Part shown: positions 8,151 through 17,074 of the stretch, in pieces | Layout of the letters: the number at the start of each line of letters is the position of its first letter | Position numbering within the stretch: the first letter of the stretch is position 1 | Assembly (NCBI RefSeq): GCF_000265385.1 | Contig: NC_018013.1 | Location: 957,001-1,021,000, forward strand | Length of the DNA stretch: 64,000 nucleotides | Source: Aequorivita sublithincola DSM 14238 | Lineage (GTDB): Bacteria; Bacteroidota; Bacteroidia; Flavobacteriales; Flavobacteriaceae | Direction of reading: 5' to 3' | Made by a program: the position numbers and the translations under genes | Notes under the pieces: generated by a model | Database searches by the model: none | What the model was told of the DNA's origin: nothing | Seen by the model: the letters and a program-made list of their open reading frames with translations, nothing else

Positions 8151-9308
8151 TTATAATTGGTTGGTTAGTTGTTTTTTAAATATTACCGCTGTGTTGCAAC
8201 CTCCAAAACCTGAAGCGGTTTTTAGGAAGGTATTCAAGGATTTCGGTGTATTCTGCTTAATGATATTTATTGATTTTGAGACGCCAAGGTCGGAAAATCC
8301 TTTGGAAGAAAAAAGCATATTTTTTTCCATAAAGTGCATTCCCACAATAGTTTCCAGCAAACCTGAAGCTCCCAAAGTATGTCCAAAATATCCTTTCAAA
8401 CTATTAATTGGAACATTTTTCATTCCCAAACGATTAAAAGCTATAGCCTCCATTTCATCATTAAAAGTTGTAGCGGTGCCGTGTGCGGAAATATAATCTA
8501 TTTCTGAAGCGTTTAAATTTGCTTCTTTCAAGGCAGCTTTCACACTTCGGAAAAGACCTTCGCCTGTTCGTGAAGGACCCGAAATATGGTTGGCATCGTT
8601 GCATGTTGCATTGCCTAGAATTTCAACAGCTTCCTTTGGAAGATTTTTTTCTGAAGAAGTAACCAAAGCACTTGCCGAAACTTCACCCAAATTAATTCCA
8701 ACTCGGTTTTTATCATAAGGTTTGCAAGGTTCTGGAGATAAAGCTTGGAAGGAATTGAAACCTGAAAGAATAAACTTTGAAACCAGATCTCCACTAGTTA
8801 TGAAAACGTGGTCATATTTTTTTTCAGATATAAATTGTTTTGCAACAGAAACCGAAAGAACGCCAGAAACACAGGCATTTGAAAGCACAATAGCTTCATT
8901 TTTAAAGCCGAAAAAGTTTTGAATTATTTTTCCCAGTTCGCTTAAATAAGCACGACTTTCCGGAAAATTATTTTCTTTTTCAAGCACATCTATATTTCCT
9001 TTTGTGGTTGAAACTAACAAACCTACTTTTTCATTCAAAGGAATTTTTGAGGCATCAATCACATCCTTCAACGAAAGAATCATCATTTGCTCAAGTTTTG
9101 TAAACTGTGAAGCATCCCCGATTTTGCTAAATTCGTTTTTAATCTTTTCCGAAGAAATCATTGAAGCGCAAAAAGGTTCTGGCAAGAGGGAAGCATTTTC
9201 AAGTTTTTCAAGTCCTGAATTTCCTTTTGAAATATTTTCAACCACCGTTTTGCTGTCAAAACCAAGACTGCTGAAGATATTATTATATGAAACGAAGGTT
9301 TTACTCAT
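8151..9308 (-). CDS. Beta-ketoacyl-ACP synthase, active
   Basis: A 385-residue KAS with the full triad: VLSNACVSGVLS (Cys146), ISAHGTATTFNDE and LKGYFGHTLGASG. Its N-terminus is divergent from FabF (SYNNIFSSLGFDSKTVVEN), so it is a cluster-specific condensing enzyme rather than the housekeeping copy. The stop codon is directly followed by the methyltransferase start. With the enzymes at 4918-6120 and 17320-18540 it is one of three catalytically complete elongating ketosynthases here; the division of labour among them (starter, elongation) cannot be read from sequence alone. Confidence 0.88.
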   Translation of the reverse strand: MSKTFVSYNNIFSSLGFDSKTVVENISKGNSGLEKLENASLLPEPFCASMISSEKIKNEFSKIGDASQFTKLEQMMILSLKDVIDASKIPLNEKVGLLVSTTKGNIDVLEKENNFPESRAYLSELGKIIQNFFGFKNEAIVLSNACVSGVLSVSVAKQFISEKKYDHVFITSGDLVSKFILSGFNSFQALSPEPCKPYDKNRVGINLGEVSASALVTSSEKNLPKEAVEILGNATCNDANHISGPSRTGEGLFRSVKAALKEANLNASEIDYISAHGTATTFNDEMEAIAFNRLGMKNVPINSLKGYFGHTLGASGLLETIVGMHFMEKNMLFSSKGFSDLGVSKSINIIKQNTPKSLNTFLKTASGFGGCNTAVIFKKQLTNQL

Positions 9309-9312
9309 TTTT

Positions 9313-9741
9313 TTATAATTCCATTTTCTCCTTCCACTTTGCGAAAAACTCAGGTTTTGTTAATGAAAGTTCGCCTTTCTCGTTCAAGAAAACCTGAATT
9401 GTTTCACCTATACAGACCAATCTTCCCTTAGGATCGAAAATTCGATAACGAAAGATCATTTTAGCCGCGGGCGAATCTATAAAAGTAGTTTTTATTGTTG
9501 CCACATCGCCATAACGCAGCGGTAGCTTGTGTTCACAGGAAGAGCTAACAATTGGCGAAGTATAACCATTTGCTTTCTGTTCTAAATACGAAATACCGTG
9601 TTCTCTTCCAAAAGCTTCGCGACCGTCTTCAAAATACTGTATATAATTGCCGTGCCACACGATTCCCAATGGGTCGGTTTCAGTGAAACGCACCCTGATT
9701 TCTGAAGTGAAACTTATTTCGTTATTGTGGTTAGACAGCAT
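9313..9741 (-). CDS. YbgC/4-hydroxybenzoyl-CoA-type thioesterase
   Basis: A 142-residue hotdog protein with the signature RVRFTETDPLGIVWHGNYIQYFEDGREAF. The aspartate in TDPLGIVWHGNY is the catalytic residue of the YbgC/4HBT family. Members hydrolyse acyl-CoA or acyl-ACP thioesters. In this cluster it may release the finished aryl-polyene acid or edit stalled ACP intermediates. It overlaps the ABC permease gene upstream by 11 bp and ends 5 bp before the next ketosynthase starts. Confidence 0.85.
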   Translation of the reverse strand: MLSNHNNEISFTSEIRVRFTETDPLGIVWHGNYIQYFEDGREAFGREHGISYLEQKANGYTSPIVSSSCEHKLPLRYGDVATIKTTFIDSPAAKMIFRYRIFDPKGRLVCIGETIQVFLNEKGELSLTKPEFFAKWKEKMEL

Positions 9742-10999
9742 TTTTTCTTCTATTATAAATTATTGCTATTATGACTGTTAAGAGGAAAAATAACAATAAT
9801 AATGAAATTTCGGGTAGGATTTTAACAAAACCCACGTTTCTTAAAAATACATCATAAAAAGCTTCTAACGCCCAATTCATCGGAGAAATTTTTGAAATGA
9901 CCTGCATAAATTTAGGCATTACAAAAACAGGAACCCAAACCCCGCCAAGTGCCGCGAGAATTACTGCTAAAGTTGCTCCAAATGGCGCCGCTTGTTCTTG
10001 TGTTTTTGCAATCGTTCCTAAAAGTAATCCCAACCCAATTGCCGCCAAACCTGAGAAAATTGCAACAAAGTAGAGCATTGGCAGTTTTCCTAAAACATCA
10101 ATTCCTGGAAGTCCGATGGCTGGAAAAAGATAGATTCCAACAAGCAGCATTAATGTAAATTGAATCAAGCAAACTCCTAAATAAACAATGGTTTTTCCGC
10201 CTAAAACTGTGGCGTAACTCACAGGATTTGTTCGCAAGCGCACAAAAGTGCCTTGATTTTTTTCTTTCACCAAATTAATTGAAAGCGGAACGATAATGAA
10301 GAAAATAGCAAACAGCGTCCACGCGGGAATGTTGTGTTGCGCTGAGTTTGGGATGATTTCTTGGTTGTTTTTTGTTTGTAAAATTTCTTTAAAAGTTATA
10401 AATTTTTCGGTTTCAAAAATGGGTTCTGCATCTTCTTCGCCTAATTCCGTTTGAAAAGCTTTGTATATACTTTGGGTTTCAATTTTCGAAATCATTTTAT
10501 CAATTCCGTTCTTTACGGAAGATTTGAAACTTACTTGCGTTGCAGGATCAAAATACAACCGGACTTCCTTTGACGGAATTACCTCTTTGGGTTTAATCAA
10601 AGTATCCTCCTCCAACCCAAATTTGGACAAAATACCTTCTACATTCTGATCTACTTTCTTTTGAAGTGAACTTGAAAGATTTTCTGGTATTACAATGGCA
10701 AGCTGATATTTTCCTGAGAAAACGGCTTCTTTTGCTTCATCTTCTGAAGTTTTCTGAAAGATTTCAAACGAATTGGATTCAGAAAGATTTTCAATTATGT
10801 TTTTTGAAACTTCGCCTTTGTCATTATCAACCAAAAGTACCGGAATTTTAATATCGCTTATGGTTTTAAACGTACTGTCTTGCACTAAAGTGATTACAAT
10901 CAGAAGCAGTAAGGGCATAATAAAAAGAATCGCGATTCCGCCTAAATCACGGATTAGCAAAAGCATTTCTTTATATGTTGAAGCCCAGAGTTTATGCAT
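9731..10999 (-). CDS. ABC-2 type transporter permease
   Basis: Start at the ATG at 10999 (MHKLWASTYKEM) is chosen because it overlaps the ATPase gene by only 8 bp; the ATG at 11044 would overlap by 53 bp. One N-terminal membrane helix (GGIAILFIMPLLLLIVITLV) is followed by a large extracytoplasmic domain of about 190 residues, then a block of five helices including ending LLLLFFLLTVIIAIIYN. This is the ABC2_membrane_3/YhgE-DrrB layout. With the ATPase encoded just upstream it would export the pigment or a precursor. No separate periplasmic adaptor is visible nearby. Confidence 0.87.
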   Translation of the reverse strand: MHKLWASTYKEMLLLIRDLGGIAILFIMPLLLLIVITLVQDSTFKTISDIKIPVLLVDNDKGEVSKNIIENLSESNSFEIFQKTSEDEAKEAVFSGKYQLAIVIPENLSSSLQKKVDQNVEGILSKFGLEEDTLIKPKEVIPSKEVRLYFDPATQVSFKSSVKNGIDKMISKIETQSIYKAFQTELGEEDAEPIFETEKFITFKEILQTKNNQEIIPNSAQHNIPAWTLFAIFFIIVPLSINLVKEKNQGTFVRLRTNPVSYATVLGGKTIVYLGVCLIQFTLMLLVGIYLFPAIGLPGIDVLGKLPMLYFVAIFSGLAAIGLGLLLGTIAKTQEQAAPFGATLAVILAALGGVWVPVFVMPKFMQVISKISPMNWALEAFYDVFLRNVGFVKILPEISLLLLFFLLTVIIAIIYNRRKNAV

Positions 11000-11735
11000 A
11001 ATCGCGAAGGGCATTGCCTGTTTTTGCCAAAAATACATCTTCAAGATTGTTGGCGCCAGTTTGGTTTTTTATTAATTCTGAAGGAACGCCTTTTATGATG
11101 ATTTCACCATTATCAATAATTGCTACGTGAGTGCAGAAAATCTCAGCTTCGTTTAAATGGTGCGATGTATAAACTATTGTGGTTCCTTGTTTGTTCAGCA
11201 ATTTTAAATGTTCAATAATCACGTTTTTAGACTGAACATCCACCCCAACAGTTGGTTCATCTAAAAACAATACTTTGGGTTTATGAAGAATTCCTGCAAT
11301 CAAATTTACGCGGCGTTTCATTCCGCCAGAAAAAGTAGCTGTTTTTTTATTGGCGAATTTTGAAAGCCCCATAATTTCCAAATGCTCGTTAATGGAATTT
11401 TTTAAGGTTTCACCTTTAATTCCATACATACTTCCAAAATACTGCAAATTTTCAAAAGCGGTAAGTGTTGGGTAAAGCGCGTATTCTTGGGGAACGATAC
11501 CTATTAATTGTTTTAATTCGTTTTTGTTCTCCTTGAAATTCAAGCCGTTTATTATGAATGATCCTGAAGTAGGTTTTAAAAGTGAAGTCAACATTGAAAT
11601 AAGCGTGGTTTTTCCTGCGCCGTTTGGGCCTAGGAGACCGTAGATTTCACCATCTTCAACTTTCAAATCGAGGTTTTTTACAGAAAAGTCTTCGGCGCCT
11701 TTGTACTTTTTTGAAAGTTGGTTTATTTGTATCAT
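10992..11735 (-). CDS. ABC transporter ATP-binding protein
   Basis: The ATG at 11735 (MIQINQLSKKYKG) is the natural start; an ATG 21 bases earlier lies in a repeat. All ATPase motifs are present: Walker A GPNGAGKTT, Q-loop IVPQEYALYP, signature FSGGMKRR, Walker B VLFLDEPTVG and the H-loop YTSHHLNEAE. It is the CcmA/DrrA type that pairs with ABC-2 permeases. The permease start lies inside its last codons, so the two are made together. The likely function is to power export of the aryl-polyene or its ester across the inner membrane. Confidence 0.9.
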   Translation of the reverse strand: MIQINQLSKKYKGAEDFSVKNLDLKVEDGEIYGLLGPNGAGKTTLISMLTSLLKPTSGSFIINGLNFKENKNELKQLIGIVPQEYALYPTLTAFENLQYFGSMYGIKGETLKNSINEHLEIMGLSKFANKKTATFSGGMKRRVNLIAGILHKPKVLFLDEPTVGVDVQSKNVIIEHLKLLNKQGTTIVYTSHHLNEAEIFCTHVAIIDNGEIIIKGVPSELIKNQTGANNLEDVFLAKTGNALRDYA

Positions 11736-11736
11736 A

Positions 11737-11785
11737 GTTATTACACAAAGGTTCACAAAGAAGCACAGAGTTTCACAAAGATTAT
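11737..11785. repeat. Intergenic CACAAAG/CACAGAG repeat
   Basis: Between the ATPase and the BtrH-like gene lies a stretch of repeated words (CACAAAG three times, CACAGAG once). It belongs to the same family as the repeats at 801-876 and 44083-44143. It separates two parts of an otherwise tightly packed operon and contains no ORF. Confidence 0.45.
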
Positions 11786-11813
11786 TTCATTAACTAATGA
11801 CTTTTAACTCTGT

Positions 11814-12821
11814 TTACACCGCTTTCTTCAGCTTCTTAAAAAATATTTTTTCTAAATCGGCTATATGGTCTAATTGATCGGCAACTTTATTATAGCTATC
11901 GGTTTGACTCCCGACGTTTCGGGATCGGTTTTTATATATTCTTGAAGCTTCCAAAGCAAAATCACGCCATAAATCGCCAATTGTAGTCATTTCTTTTGAC
12001 AGTTCAATTAGTTTTTCGTTTCCTAATAATTTTCCTGATTCTTGCAAAAATGCTGCATAAATATAGCGGAAGCCACCACCGCCGGTGCCTATTTCTTCCT
12101 GCATTCGAACCACTTGCCCTAAATAATGGTTTGCCGTTTTAATGCCTTTTTTCTTTGGCCATTTTCGAATTAAACCCGCGATTTTATGAATTCCTTTTAC
12201 GCCAACAAACGAAACTGGGGCGAGCATAGATTTACAAGTGTCTTTAATTCCTTTTACGATTGCCGTTTCAAGTTCCAGCTTTTCAGGAAACGAAATTGGA
12301 TAATACATATGACCTTTTGGAGCAAATGCGCCTTTTGCAAAACGCACTTTTTCAAGTTCTTTTTCTGAAAGGGAAGTCATGTCTTCCATCACTGGGTCGC
12401 TTATTAAATATCTGCCGTTCTCCTTGCCATAAACTACCATATTGTGGGCGTTGAAGTGAAAACGATATTCATCGGGGAAATAAAGCAGATTATAAACCCC
12501 AACCTGCAAACCTACCGGATTGTTTTTTTCAAGATTTTCATCGAGCCGCGCTTTAGCTTCTTTTGGATTGCTGAATTTTTCGCGTTTCATCTTTACGCCT
12601 GTTCGCTTCGCAAATTTCTTAAAGATGTGTCCTGGCAATGCGCGATATGTAATTACTGGGGCGTGATTTACTTTTAATAAAGGAATATAACAAAACAACA
12701 AACCGCTACCAATACCAAAAACCATCGGCTCGCTAACGCTGAAACCGTTGTGTTTCATCAAATTTGAAACTACGCCGTTTTCGCAATGGGCGGATTGGTG
12801 ATGGGTGAAATTTATTTCCAT
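11814..12821 (-). CDS. BtrH N-terminal domain protein with DUF4872 region
   Basis: A 335-residue protein starting with the BtrH-type motif HHQSAHCENGVVSNLMKHNG (candidate nucleophile Cys13), followed by a papain-like pattern with His in FNAHNMVVYG and Asp in LISDPVM. BtrH, in butirosin biosynthesis, moves an acyl group from an acyl carrier protein onto an amine. The C-terminal half (GGGGFRYIYAAFLQESG) fits DUF4872. By analogy it may transfer the aryl-polyene from its ACP to the dialkylresorcinol, forming the flexirubin ester. It shares one base with the stop of the upstream 133-residue gene, so both are probably made together. Confidence 0.8.
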   Translation of the reverse strand: MEINFTHHQSAHCENGVVSNLMKHNGFSVSEPMVFGIGSGLLFCYIPLLKVNHAPVITYRALPGHIFKKFAKRTGVKMKREKFSNPKEAKARLDENLEKNNPVGLQVGVYNLLYFPDEYRFHFNAHNMVVYGKENGRYLISDPVMEDMTSLSEKELEKVRFAKGAFAPKGHMYYPISFPEKLELETAIVKGIKDTCKSMLAPVSFVGVKGIHKIAGLIRKWPKKKGIKTANHYLGQVVRMQEEIGTGGGGFRYIYAAFLQESGKLLGNEKLIELSKEMTTIGDLWRDFALEASRIYKNRSRNVGSQTDSYNKVADQLDHIADLEKIFFKKLKKAV

Positions 12822-13222
12822 TATTTTGAAATGTTCTGAAGTTCTTCAACTGAAACATCAAATGCTTCCGCATATTTATTTAATGATTTATCACTCAATT
12901 TCTTAAAAACGGAAGGTTTAAAATGTCGTTTTACTTTCCATTGCCAAAAACTGACGTAGCTGGCCAAAATACCAACGTCCATTTTATGGAGTTCCATATA
13001 ATATTCTATTGGGCTAGTTTCTCCTGCAATTACGCGGTTTTTTGCATCTGCAATGCGTTCATTTATTTCATCAATTGCATTGTTTAAGGCAACTGTTTTT
13101 GGTTCCCAACCGCTGCTGTTTTCTGTGGTGTATTCACCGTTTTCATCAACAGCATAACAAAGTTCGCGGAAATTTGCCGACTCTAAATTACTTTTATCCT
13201 GTGGTACTTCTTTCTTCTTCAT
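12821..13222 (-). CDS. Small conserved protein of the flexirubin cluster, function unknown
   Basis: A 133-residue protein without signal peptide or membrane segment. The middle is predicted helical (NNAIDEINERIADAKNRV) and the C-terminus (LSDKSLNKYAEAFDVSVEEL) resembles a helix-turn-helix-like or small helical bundle. No catalytic motif is seen. It is coupled to the BtrH-like gene by a one-base stop-start overlap and begins just after the dehydratase-like gene. A cofactor or partner of the BtrH-like acyltransferase is a reasonable guess, based only on coupling. Confidence 0.65.
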   Translation of the reverse strand: MKKKEVPQDKSNLESANFRELCYAVDENGEYTTENSSGWEPKTVALNNAIDEINERIADAKNRVIAGETSPIEYYMELHKMDVGILASYVSFWQWKVKRHFKPSVFKKLSDKSLNKYAEAFDVSVEELQNISK

Positions 13223-13224
13223 AA

Positions 13225-13683
13225 TCAGACTTCGTGGATTAAAAAATTCATAGTAGAAGATACAATTAAATTTTCGTCGAGAAAGGTTTCCGTTTCAAGA
13301 CTGCACATTGTCATTTCGCCAGTGTCAAATCTTGAAAGTAGTTTTGCTTTTGTAATGATGGTTTCGCCAACTTTTGGAAGCTGAAAAATTTCAACTTTTT
13401 TAATAGCGCTTATATAACCAACCAATTTATTACCAGTTCCTTCTATATCGTCTTTTTCAAAAAAAGTTTGTCCTACTACGCCAGATGCAGCTTGGGCAGC
13501 ATTTTCAATTAAACCTATTTCGGAAAGTTCGCCGTCTTTCAAAAAAACGCAATCTTCTGAAATGTAAAATTGTGTAGTCGTTGAATTTTCATCAATCTCC
13601 AAAACCGAAGTAACCATCAGCATCGGTTTTCTGTGCGGTAAAAAATTTGAGATATCGATATTTGAAATGTCCGTAGTTTTCAT
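13225..13683 (-). CDS. ApeP-like 3-hydroxyacyl-ACP dehydratase
   Basis: Start ATG at 13683 shares one base with the upstream stop (TGATG); a TTG three bases earlier is also possible. The protein has 152 residues and the FabZ/ApeP hotdog landmarks: FLPHRKPMLMV near residue 15 and the catalytic-glutamate helix GLIENAAQAASG near 70. LVGYISAIKKVEIFQLPKVG is the second conserved block. It would dehydrate 3-hydroxyacyl-ACP to the trans-2-enoyl form, giving the conjugated chain because no enoyl reductase is present. Its paralogue lies immediately upstream and the two may form a heterodimer. Confidence 0.8.
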   Translation of the reverse strand: MKTTDISNIDISNFLPHRKPMLMVTSVLEIDENSTTTQFYISEDCVFLKDGELSEIGLIENAAQAASGVVGQTFFEKDDIEGTGNKLVGYISAIKKVEIFQLPKVGETIITKAKLLSRFDTGEMTMCSLETETFLDENLIVSSTMNFLIHEV

Positions 13684-14120
13684 CAAGGTGCTAAAACGGT
13701 TTTCATTTCAATAGTAGCAATAACTTTGTTATCGCACTCAGTTTGGGCGGTTACCAGAGTAACACCCAATATTTCGTGCAAAATATTTACAGTAGTTTTT
13801 AATTCTTTTCCGATGGAAGGAAGTTCAAAAATCTCCGTTTTTTTAATTGCGCCAATGTAGCCGGTTGGAGGATCTTCTTTTTTCAAAAAAAATTGGTAGC
13901 CCGTGTAGAGCGCAACGGATTGAGCCATATGCTCAATCAAGCCTGGAACTGCAAATATATTATTTTGTGTGAAAATGTTTTCTTCGGAAACTGTTAAGCC
14001 CGCAATCACTTTTCTATCTTCAAAATGAAGTAGTTTGTCCACCATAACAAAAGGAGATTTCTGTGGAATTAATTTTCCGATGAAATCTTTGTCCGTTATT
14101 TTTTCGGTGAACCCGTCCAT
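13683..14120 (-). CDS. Second ApeP/ApeI-like hotdog dehydratase
   Basis: A 145-residue hotdog protein related to the gene downstream: LIPQKSPFVMVDKLLHFE, then the helix GLIEHMAQSVALYTG with a glutamate at the catalytic position, and TGYIGAIKKTEIFELPSIG. It keeps the conserved hotdog core but has Gln in place of the His of PHR/PHK in the first motif (PQKSP), so it may be the less active half of a dimer. Aryl-polyene systems are known to use a heterodimeric dehydratase (ApeI:ApeP), which fits the adjacent, coupled pair here. It starts directly after the DarB stop. Confidence 0.75.
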   Translation of the reverse strand: MDGFTEKITDKDFIGKLIPQKSPFVMVDKLLHFEDRKVIAGLTVSEENIFTQNNIFAVPGLIEHMAQSVALYTGYQFFLKKEDPPTGYIGAIKKTEIFELPSIGKELKTTVNILHEILGVTLVTAQTECDNKVIATIEMKTVLAP

Positions 14121-15254
14121 TTAAACCACGGTTAAATAGGCGTAAGAATATGCAAAACGCGCGCTTTCTGGCACTTGAAGAAATATTCTTTCCCCTTTTT
14201 TAAGTTTTCCTGAATGTACTAATTCTTCTAACATAAGATAAATAGAACCAGCACCAACATTACCAACTTTTGTAAGGTTCAAAAACCACTTATCCCAAGA
14301 TAAATGAAGTCCTTGACGTTCAATTTCGTTGTATAAATTTTCTTTGAAATAATAGGAAGAAATATGTGGAAGGTAATAATCTATATCCTCTTCAGTGATG
14401 TTATGTTTCGCCATTGCGTCTTTCATACTTTCAACACCTTTTTGAAGGATGTTTTCGCCTAAAAGTTTTACGTCCTGTTTCATTGCGAAAAGAGACATTT
14501 TTCCCCAAACATCTGCTGGATATTCACTCCAAGGCTTTAGGTTTCCGTCTTCTAATTTCTCGCCACCAGCGTACATGCAAGTATCGAGTTCGAAGGCATA
14601 ACTGTAGCCTTCCATCCATTCAATTTTAAGTGGCGTTTTTCCGTTTGGTTCACTTTCTAAGAGCACTGCTCCAGCACCATCAGAAAGCATCCAACGTAAA
14701 AATTCTTTATTAAAAGCTAGAATTGAATTTTCTTCAACTTCCTTTAAATGGGCTACTTCATCTTCAAAAATATCGCTCTTCATCCAAGAGGAAGTTCTTT
14801 CAGAACCTGTACAAACTGCGTTCTTTACTTGGTCTGATTTTATGGCCATATAACCATATTTCAACGCGTTCATTCCAGCGCAACAAGCTCCAGAAGGAGA
14901 ATTAACTTCAAGATTTCCATTTTTTAAAAACCCGTGTACCATTGCCGCGTGGCTCGGTAAAATTTGGTCTGGACTTGATGTTCCACAAGATAAAAGTTCA
15001 ATTTGATTTTTGTTGAAAGTATCATCACACAAAGCTTCAACCGCTTCAGCAGCTAGTTGAGCGTTGTTGTGTGTAACATTTCCATCTTTATCGATGGCGT
15101 AGTAACGTGTTTTTATTTGGTTATTCCGAAGAATTATACGACGTGCTTTTGATGTTTTTCCATTGATGACACCAAGCTTTTCTTCCATGGCCTCATTCTC
15201 AACGGGTTCGTTTGGTAAAAACTTTGCAATCCTAGTAATGTAAACGTTCTTCAT
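14121..15254 (-). CDS. darB: DarB, KAS III-type ketoacyl-ACP synthase for dialkylresorcinol
   Basis: A 377-residue FabH-fold enzyme. The catalytic cysteine is in SPSGACCAGMNALKYG (Cys125); the histidine in YYLPHISSYYF and asparagine in LTKVGNVGAGSIY complete the Cys-His-Asn triad of KAS III. SSPDQILPSHAAMVH is the usual second block. DarB condenses two fatty-acid-derived thioesters to begin the dialkylresorcinol ring, which DarA completes. The start codon shares a base with the DarA stop (TAATG). The DarA-DarB pair, with the ammonia-lyase and polyene genes, is the basis for calling this a flexirubin cluster. Confidence 0.88.
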   Translation of the reverse strand: MKNVYITRIAKFLPNEPVENEAMEEKLGVINGKTSKARRIILRNNQIKTRYYAIDKDGNVTHNNAQLAAEAVEALCDDTFNKNQIELLSCGTSSPDQILPSHAAMVHGFLKNGNLEVNSPSGACCAGMNALKYGYMAIKSDQVKNAVCTGSERTSSWMKSDIFEDEVAHLKEVEENSILAFNKEFLRWMLSDGAGAVLLESEPNGKTPLKIEWMEGYSYAFELDTCMYAGGEKLEDGNLKPWSEYPADVWGKMSLFAMKQDVKLLGENILQKGVESMKDAMAKHNITEEDIDYYLPHISSYYFKENLYNEIERQGLHLSWDKWFLNLTKVGNVGAGSIYLMLEELVHSGKLKKGERIFLQVPESARFAYSYAYLTVV

Positions 15255-16171
15255 TAATTTTGCTTTAATGCAACTGATGAATAATAAGCTTTTTCCCGTT
15301 GTATTTTACGGTACATTGGGATATAAGTGAGCAAAAATACGATAAATACAATTGGGGCAATTAGCCATATTGCAAATAACAAATAATATTTAAAAAAAAC
15401 GAGCCATTTGCTTCTTTCTTTGCCTTCTTTTTTGATTAAATGGTCTGCCCATTTGGTGAAAACCATATTTCCCCGAATATCGGTTGCAATAAGAGAAGGA
15501 TCAACTTTTACGGCGCCAACATCCAAAAGATTTTTCTGAAGATTTGAATATTCGTTTTGAAATAAAGCCTCTTTAATTGGGTTTCCAAAACGGGATGCAG
15601 CCTCAATATCTTTATCTGAAACTCCAGGTTTTGGGAAGATGCCAAGCATTTTGGTTTTCTTCCCGCCCATAAGCCAATGCACGATTGTGATAACGCTAAT
15701 GTGGTTAAGATTTTTATCAACTAAAGCAATGTTTCCTACCAATTCTGCATTGTTTGCTACCAACAATTTCTTCATTTTTTCCTGTGCCATTATCCACATA
15801 TTTCTACTGGCGGAAACTGTTACAACAGGTGTATTCGCAAGTAAAACTTTTGCTTCTTCAGATTTTAAAAATGAATTTATTGGAATCGAAGGCGTTAAAT
15901 ACCAAGTTGTATAACCTAATATCACTAAATCATATTTTTTCTGAAGGATTTCAGGTGAAACACTCTCTAATGGTATTGGAATTTGAAGAAAAGTTTCAGG
16001 GAAAGCACCGTAAAATTCTTCTTGTTTCCACGGAAAAAGAAACTTTTTTTTCGGAACGATTTCGTAATAGGAAATATTTACTTTTTCATCTGAAATTGTT
16101 GAAGCAATATTTTTCAGAATATCAAAAAGTTGTCCTGTTTGTGAATAATATATTATTAAAATTTCTTCCAT
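15254..16171 (-). CDS. darA: DarA, dialkylresorcinol condensing enzyme
   Basis: A 305-residue protein with an N-terminal flavodoxin-like fold (ILIIYYSQTGQLFDILKNI, then LVILGYTTWYLTPSIPINSF) and a C-terminal membrane helix (YYLLFAIWLIAPIVFIVFLLTYI). DarA with DarB makes 2,5-dialkylcyclohexane-1,3-dione, precursor of the dialkylresorcinol half of flexirubin. The transmembrane helix suggests ring formation at the inner membrane, where the lipid-like product would partition. It lies 3 bases after the acyltransferase gene and is translationally coupled to darB. Confidence 0.87.
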   Translation of the reverse strand: MEEILIIYYSQTGQLFDILKNIASTISDEKVNISYYEIVPKKKFLFPWKQEEFYGAFPETFLQIPIPLESVSPEILQKKYDLVILGYTTWYLTPSIPINSFLKSEEAKVLLANTPVVTVSASRNMWIMAQEKMKKLLVANNAELVGNIALVDKNLNHISVITIVHWLMGGKKTKMLGIFPKPGVSDKDIEAASRFGNPIKEALFQNEYSNLQKNLLDVGAVKVDPSLIATDIRGNMVFTKWADHLIKKEGKERSKWLVFFKYYLLFAIWLIAPIVFIVFLLTYIPMYRKIQREKAYYSSVALKQN

Positions 16172-16174
16172 TTG

Positions 16175-17056
16175 TTAATCGTTCGTTTCCCAAAAATCAA
16201 AATAGTTAAACCATTGTAATGGATATTTTTTGAGCATCCATTCTACACTTTCAGTATATTTTTTCAATAATCCTTGAGCATCGCGGTTTTTTACTTCCGC
16301 TTGACGGGCGTATAAATGGTAATGTTTGTTGGTTTCTTTCATTACATAAACGAACAAAACTGGAACGTTCAACCTACTTGCCAATAAAAATGGTCCAGCT
16401 GGAAAATTTGCTTCCTTGCCCCTAAGCGATTCCGTCAATACTTTTTGACCTTTCATATATCTATCGCCAGTAAAGCAGACCAATTCGCCACTTGTAAGTG
16501 CGTTGTTTATCTCAAAAATATGCGACATATCGTCATTTACCAAAATAAATTTCACTCTGGAACGCACGGTTACTTTTTCCATGTATTCCTTTATATTTTG
16601 GTGTTCTGCATCTGTAGTTACGAGGCTTATTTGCGAACGAGTATCTATTTCTTCGAAGAAATATTCGGCAATTTCAAAATTACCCAAGTGGGCACTTATC
16701 ATAATTCCACCTTGCTGTGTATCGAGCAGATTGGTTATGTTTTCAACACCATCACATTCATAGGTAAATTGACTTTTTAAGCCTGAGGAGATAGCGGCCT
16801 TGTCTATGATGGTTTTTCCAAAAATGAAATAACTTTTATAAATGCTGAAAAGACTTTTTAGCGAAGGATATTTAAGTCTTTTTCGGAAATAGTAAAAAAT
16901 GGAGCGAGTGCTTTTTCCGGCGAAAAAAACATAATAAAGCGCAACGGGATAAAGTAGCACATAGGCAGCGCGAACCCCTAATTTTGTTATAAAAAATATA
17001 AAGATCTTATATCCAAAAACGGTTCCTTTGCTCTTGCCTTCCCACTCGCCCGCCAT
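16175..17056 (-). CDS. LpxL-type lauroyl/lipid A acyltransferase-like protein
   Basis: A 293-residue member of the LpxL/HtrB family with an N-terminal membrane segment (LGVRAAYVLLYPVALYYVFF). The acyltransferase HX4E motif is ISAHLGNFEIAEYF, followed by VCFTGDRYMKGQ and FPAGPFLLASRLNVPV. Family members transfer an acyl chain from ACP to a lipid hydroxyl at the inner membrane. Here it is a strong candidate to join the aryl-polyenoyl group to the dialkylresorcinol, or to build a lipid anchor. It sits between an ACP gene and darA, which supports a role in pigment esterification rather than lipid A synthesis. Confidence 0.85.
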   Translation of the reverse strand: MAGEWEGKSKGTVFGYKIFIFFITKLGVRAAYVLLYPVALYYVFFAGKSTRSIFYYFRKRLKYPSLKSLFSIYKSYFIFGKTIIDKAAISSGLKSQFTYECDGVENITNLLDTQQGGIMISAHLGNFEIAEYFFEEIDTRSQISLVTTDAEHQNIKEYMEKVTVRSRVKFILVNDDMSHIFEINNALTSGELVCFTGDRYMKGQKVLTESLRGKEANFPAGPFLLASRLNVPVLFVYVMKETNKHYHLYARQAEVKNRDAQGLLKKYTESVEWMLKKYPLQWFNYFDFWETND

Positions 17057-17074
17057 AAATTAGTATTGCAAATT

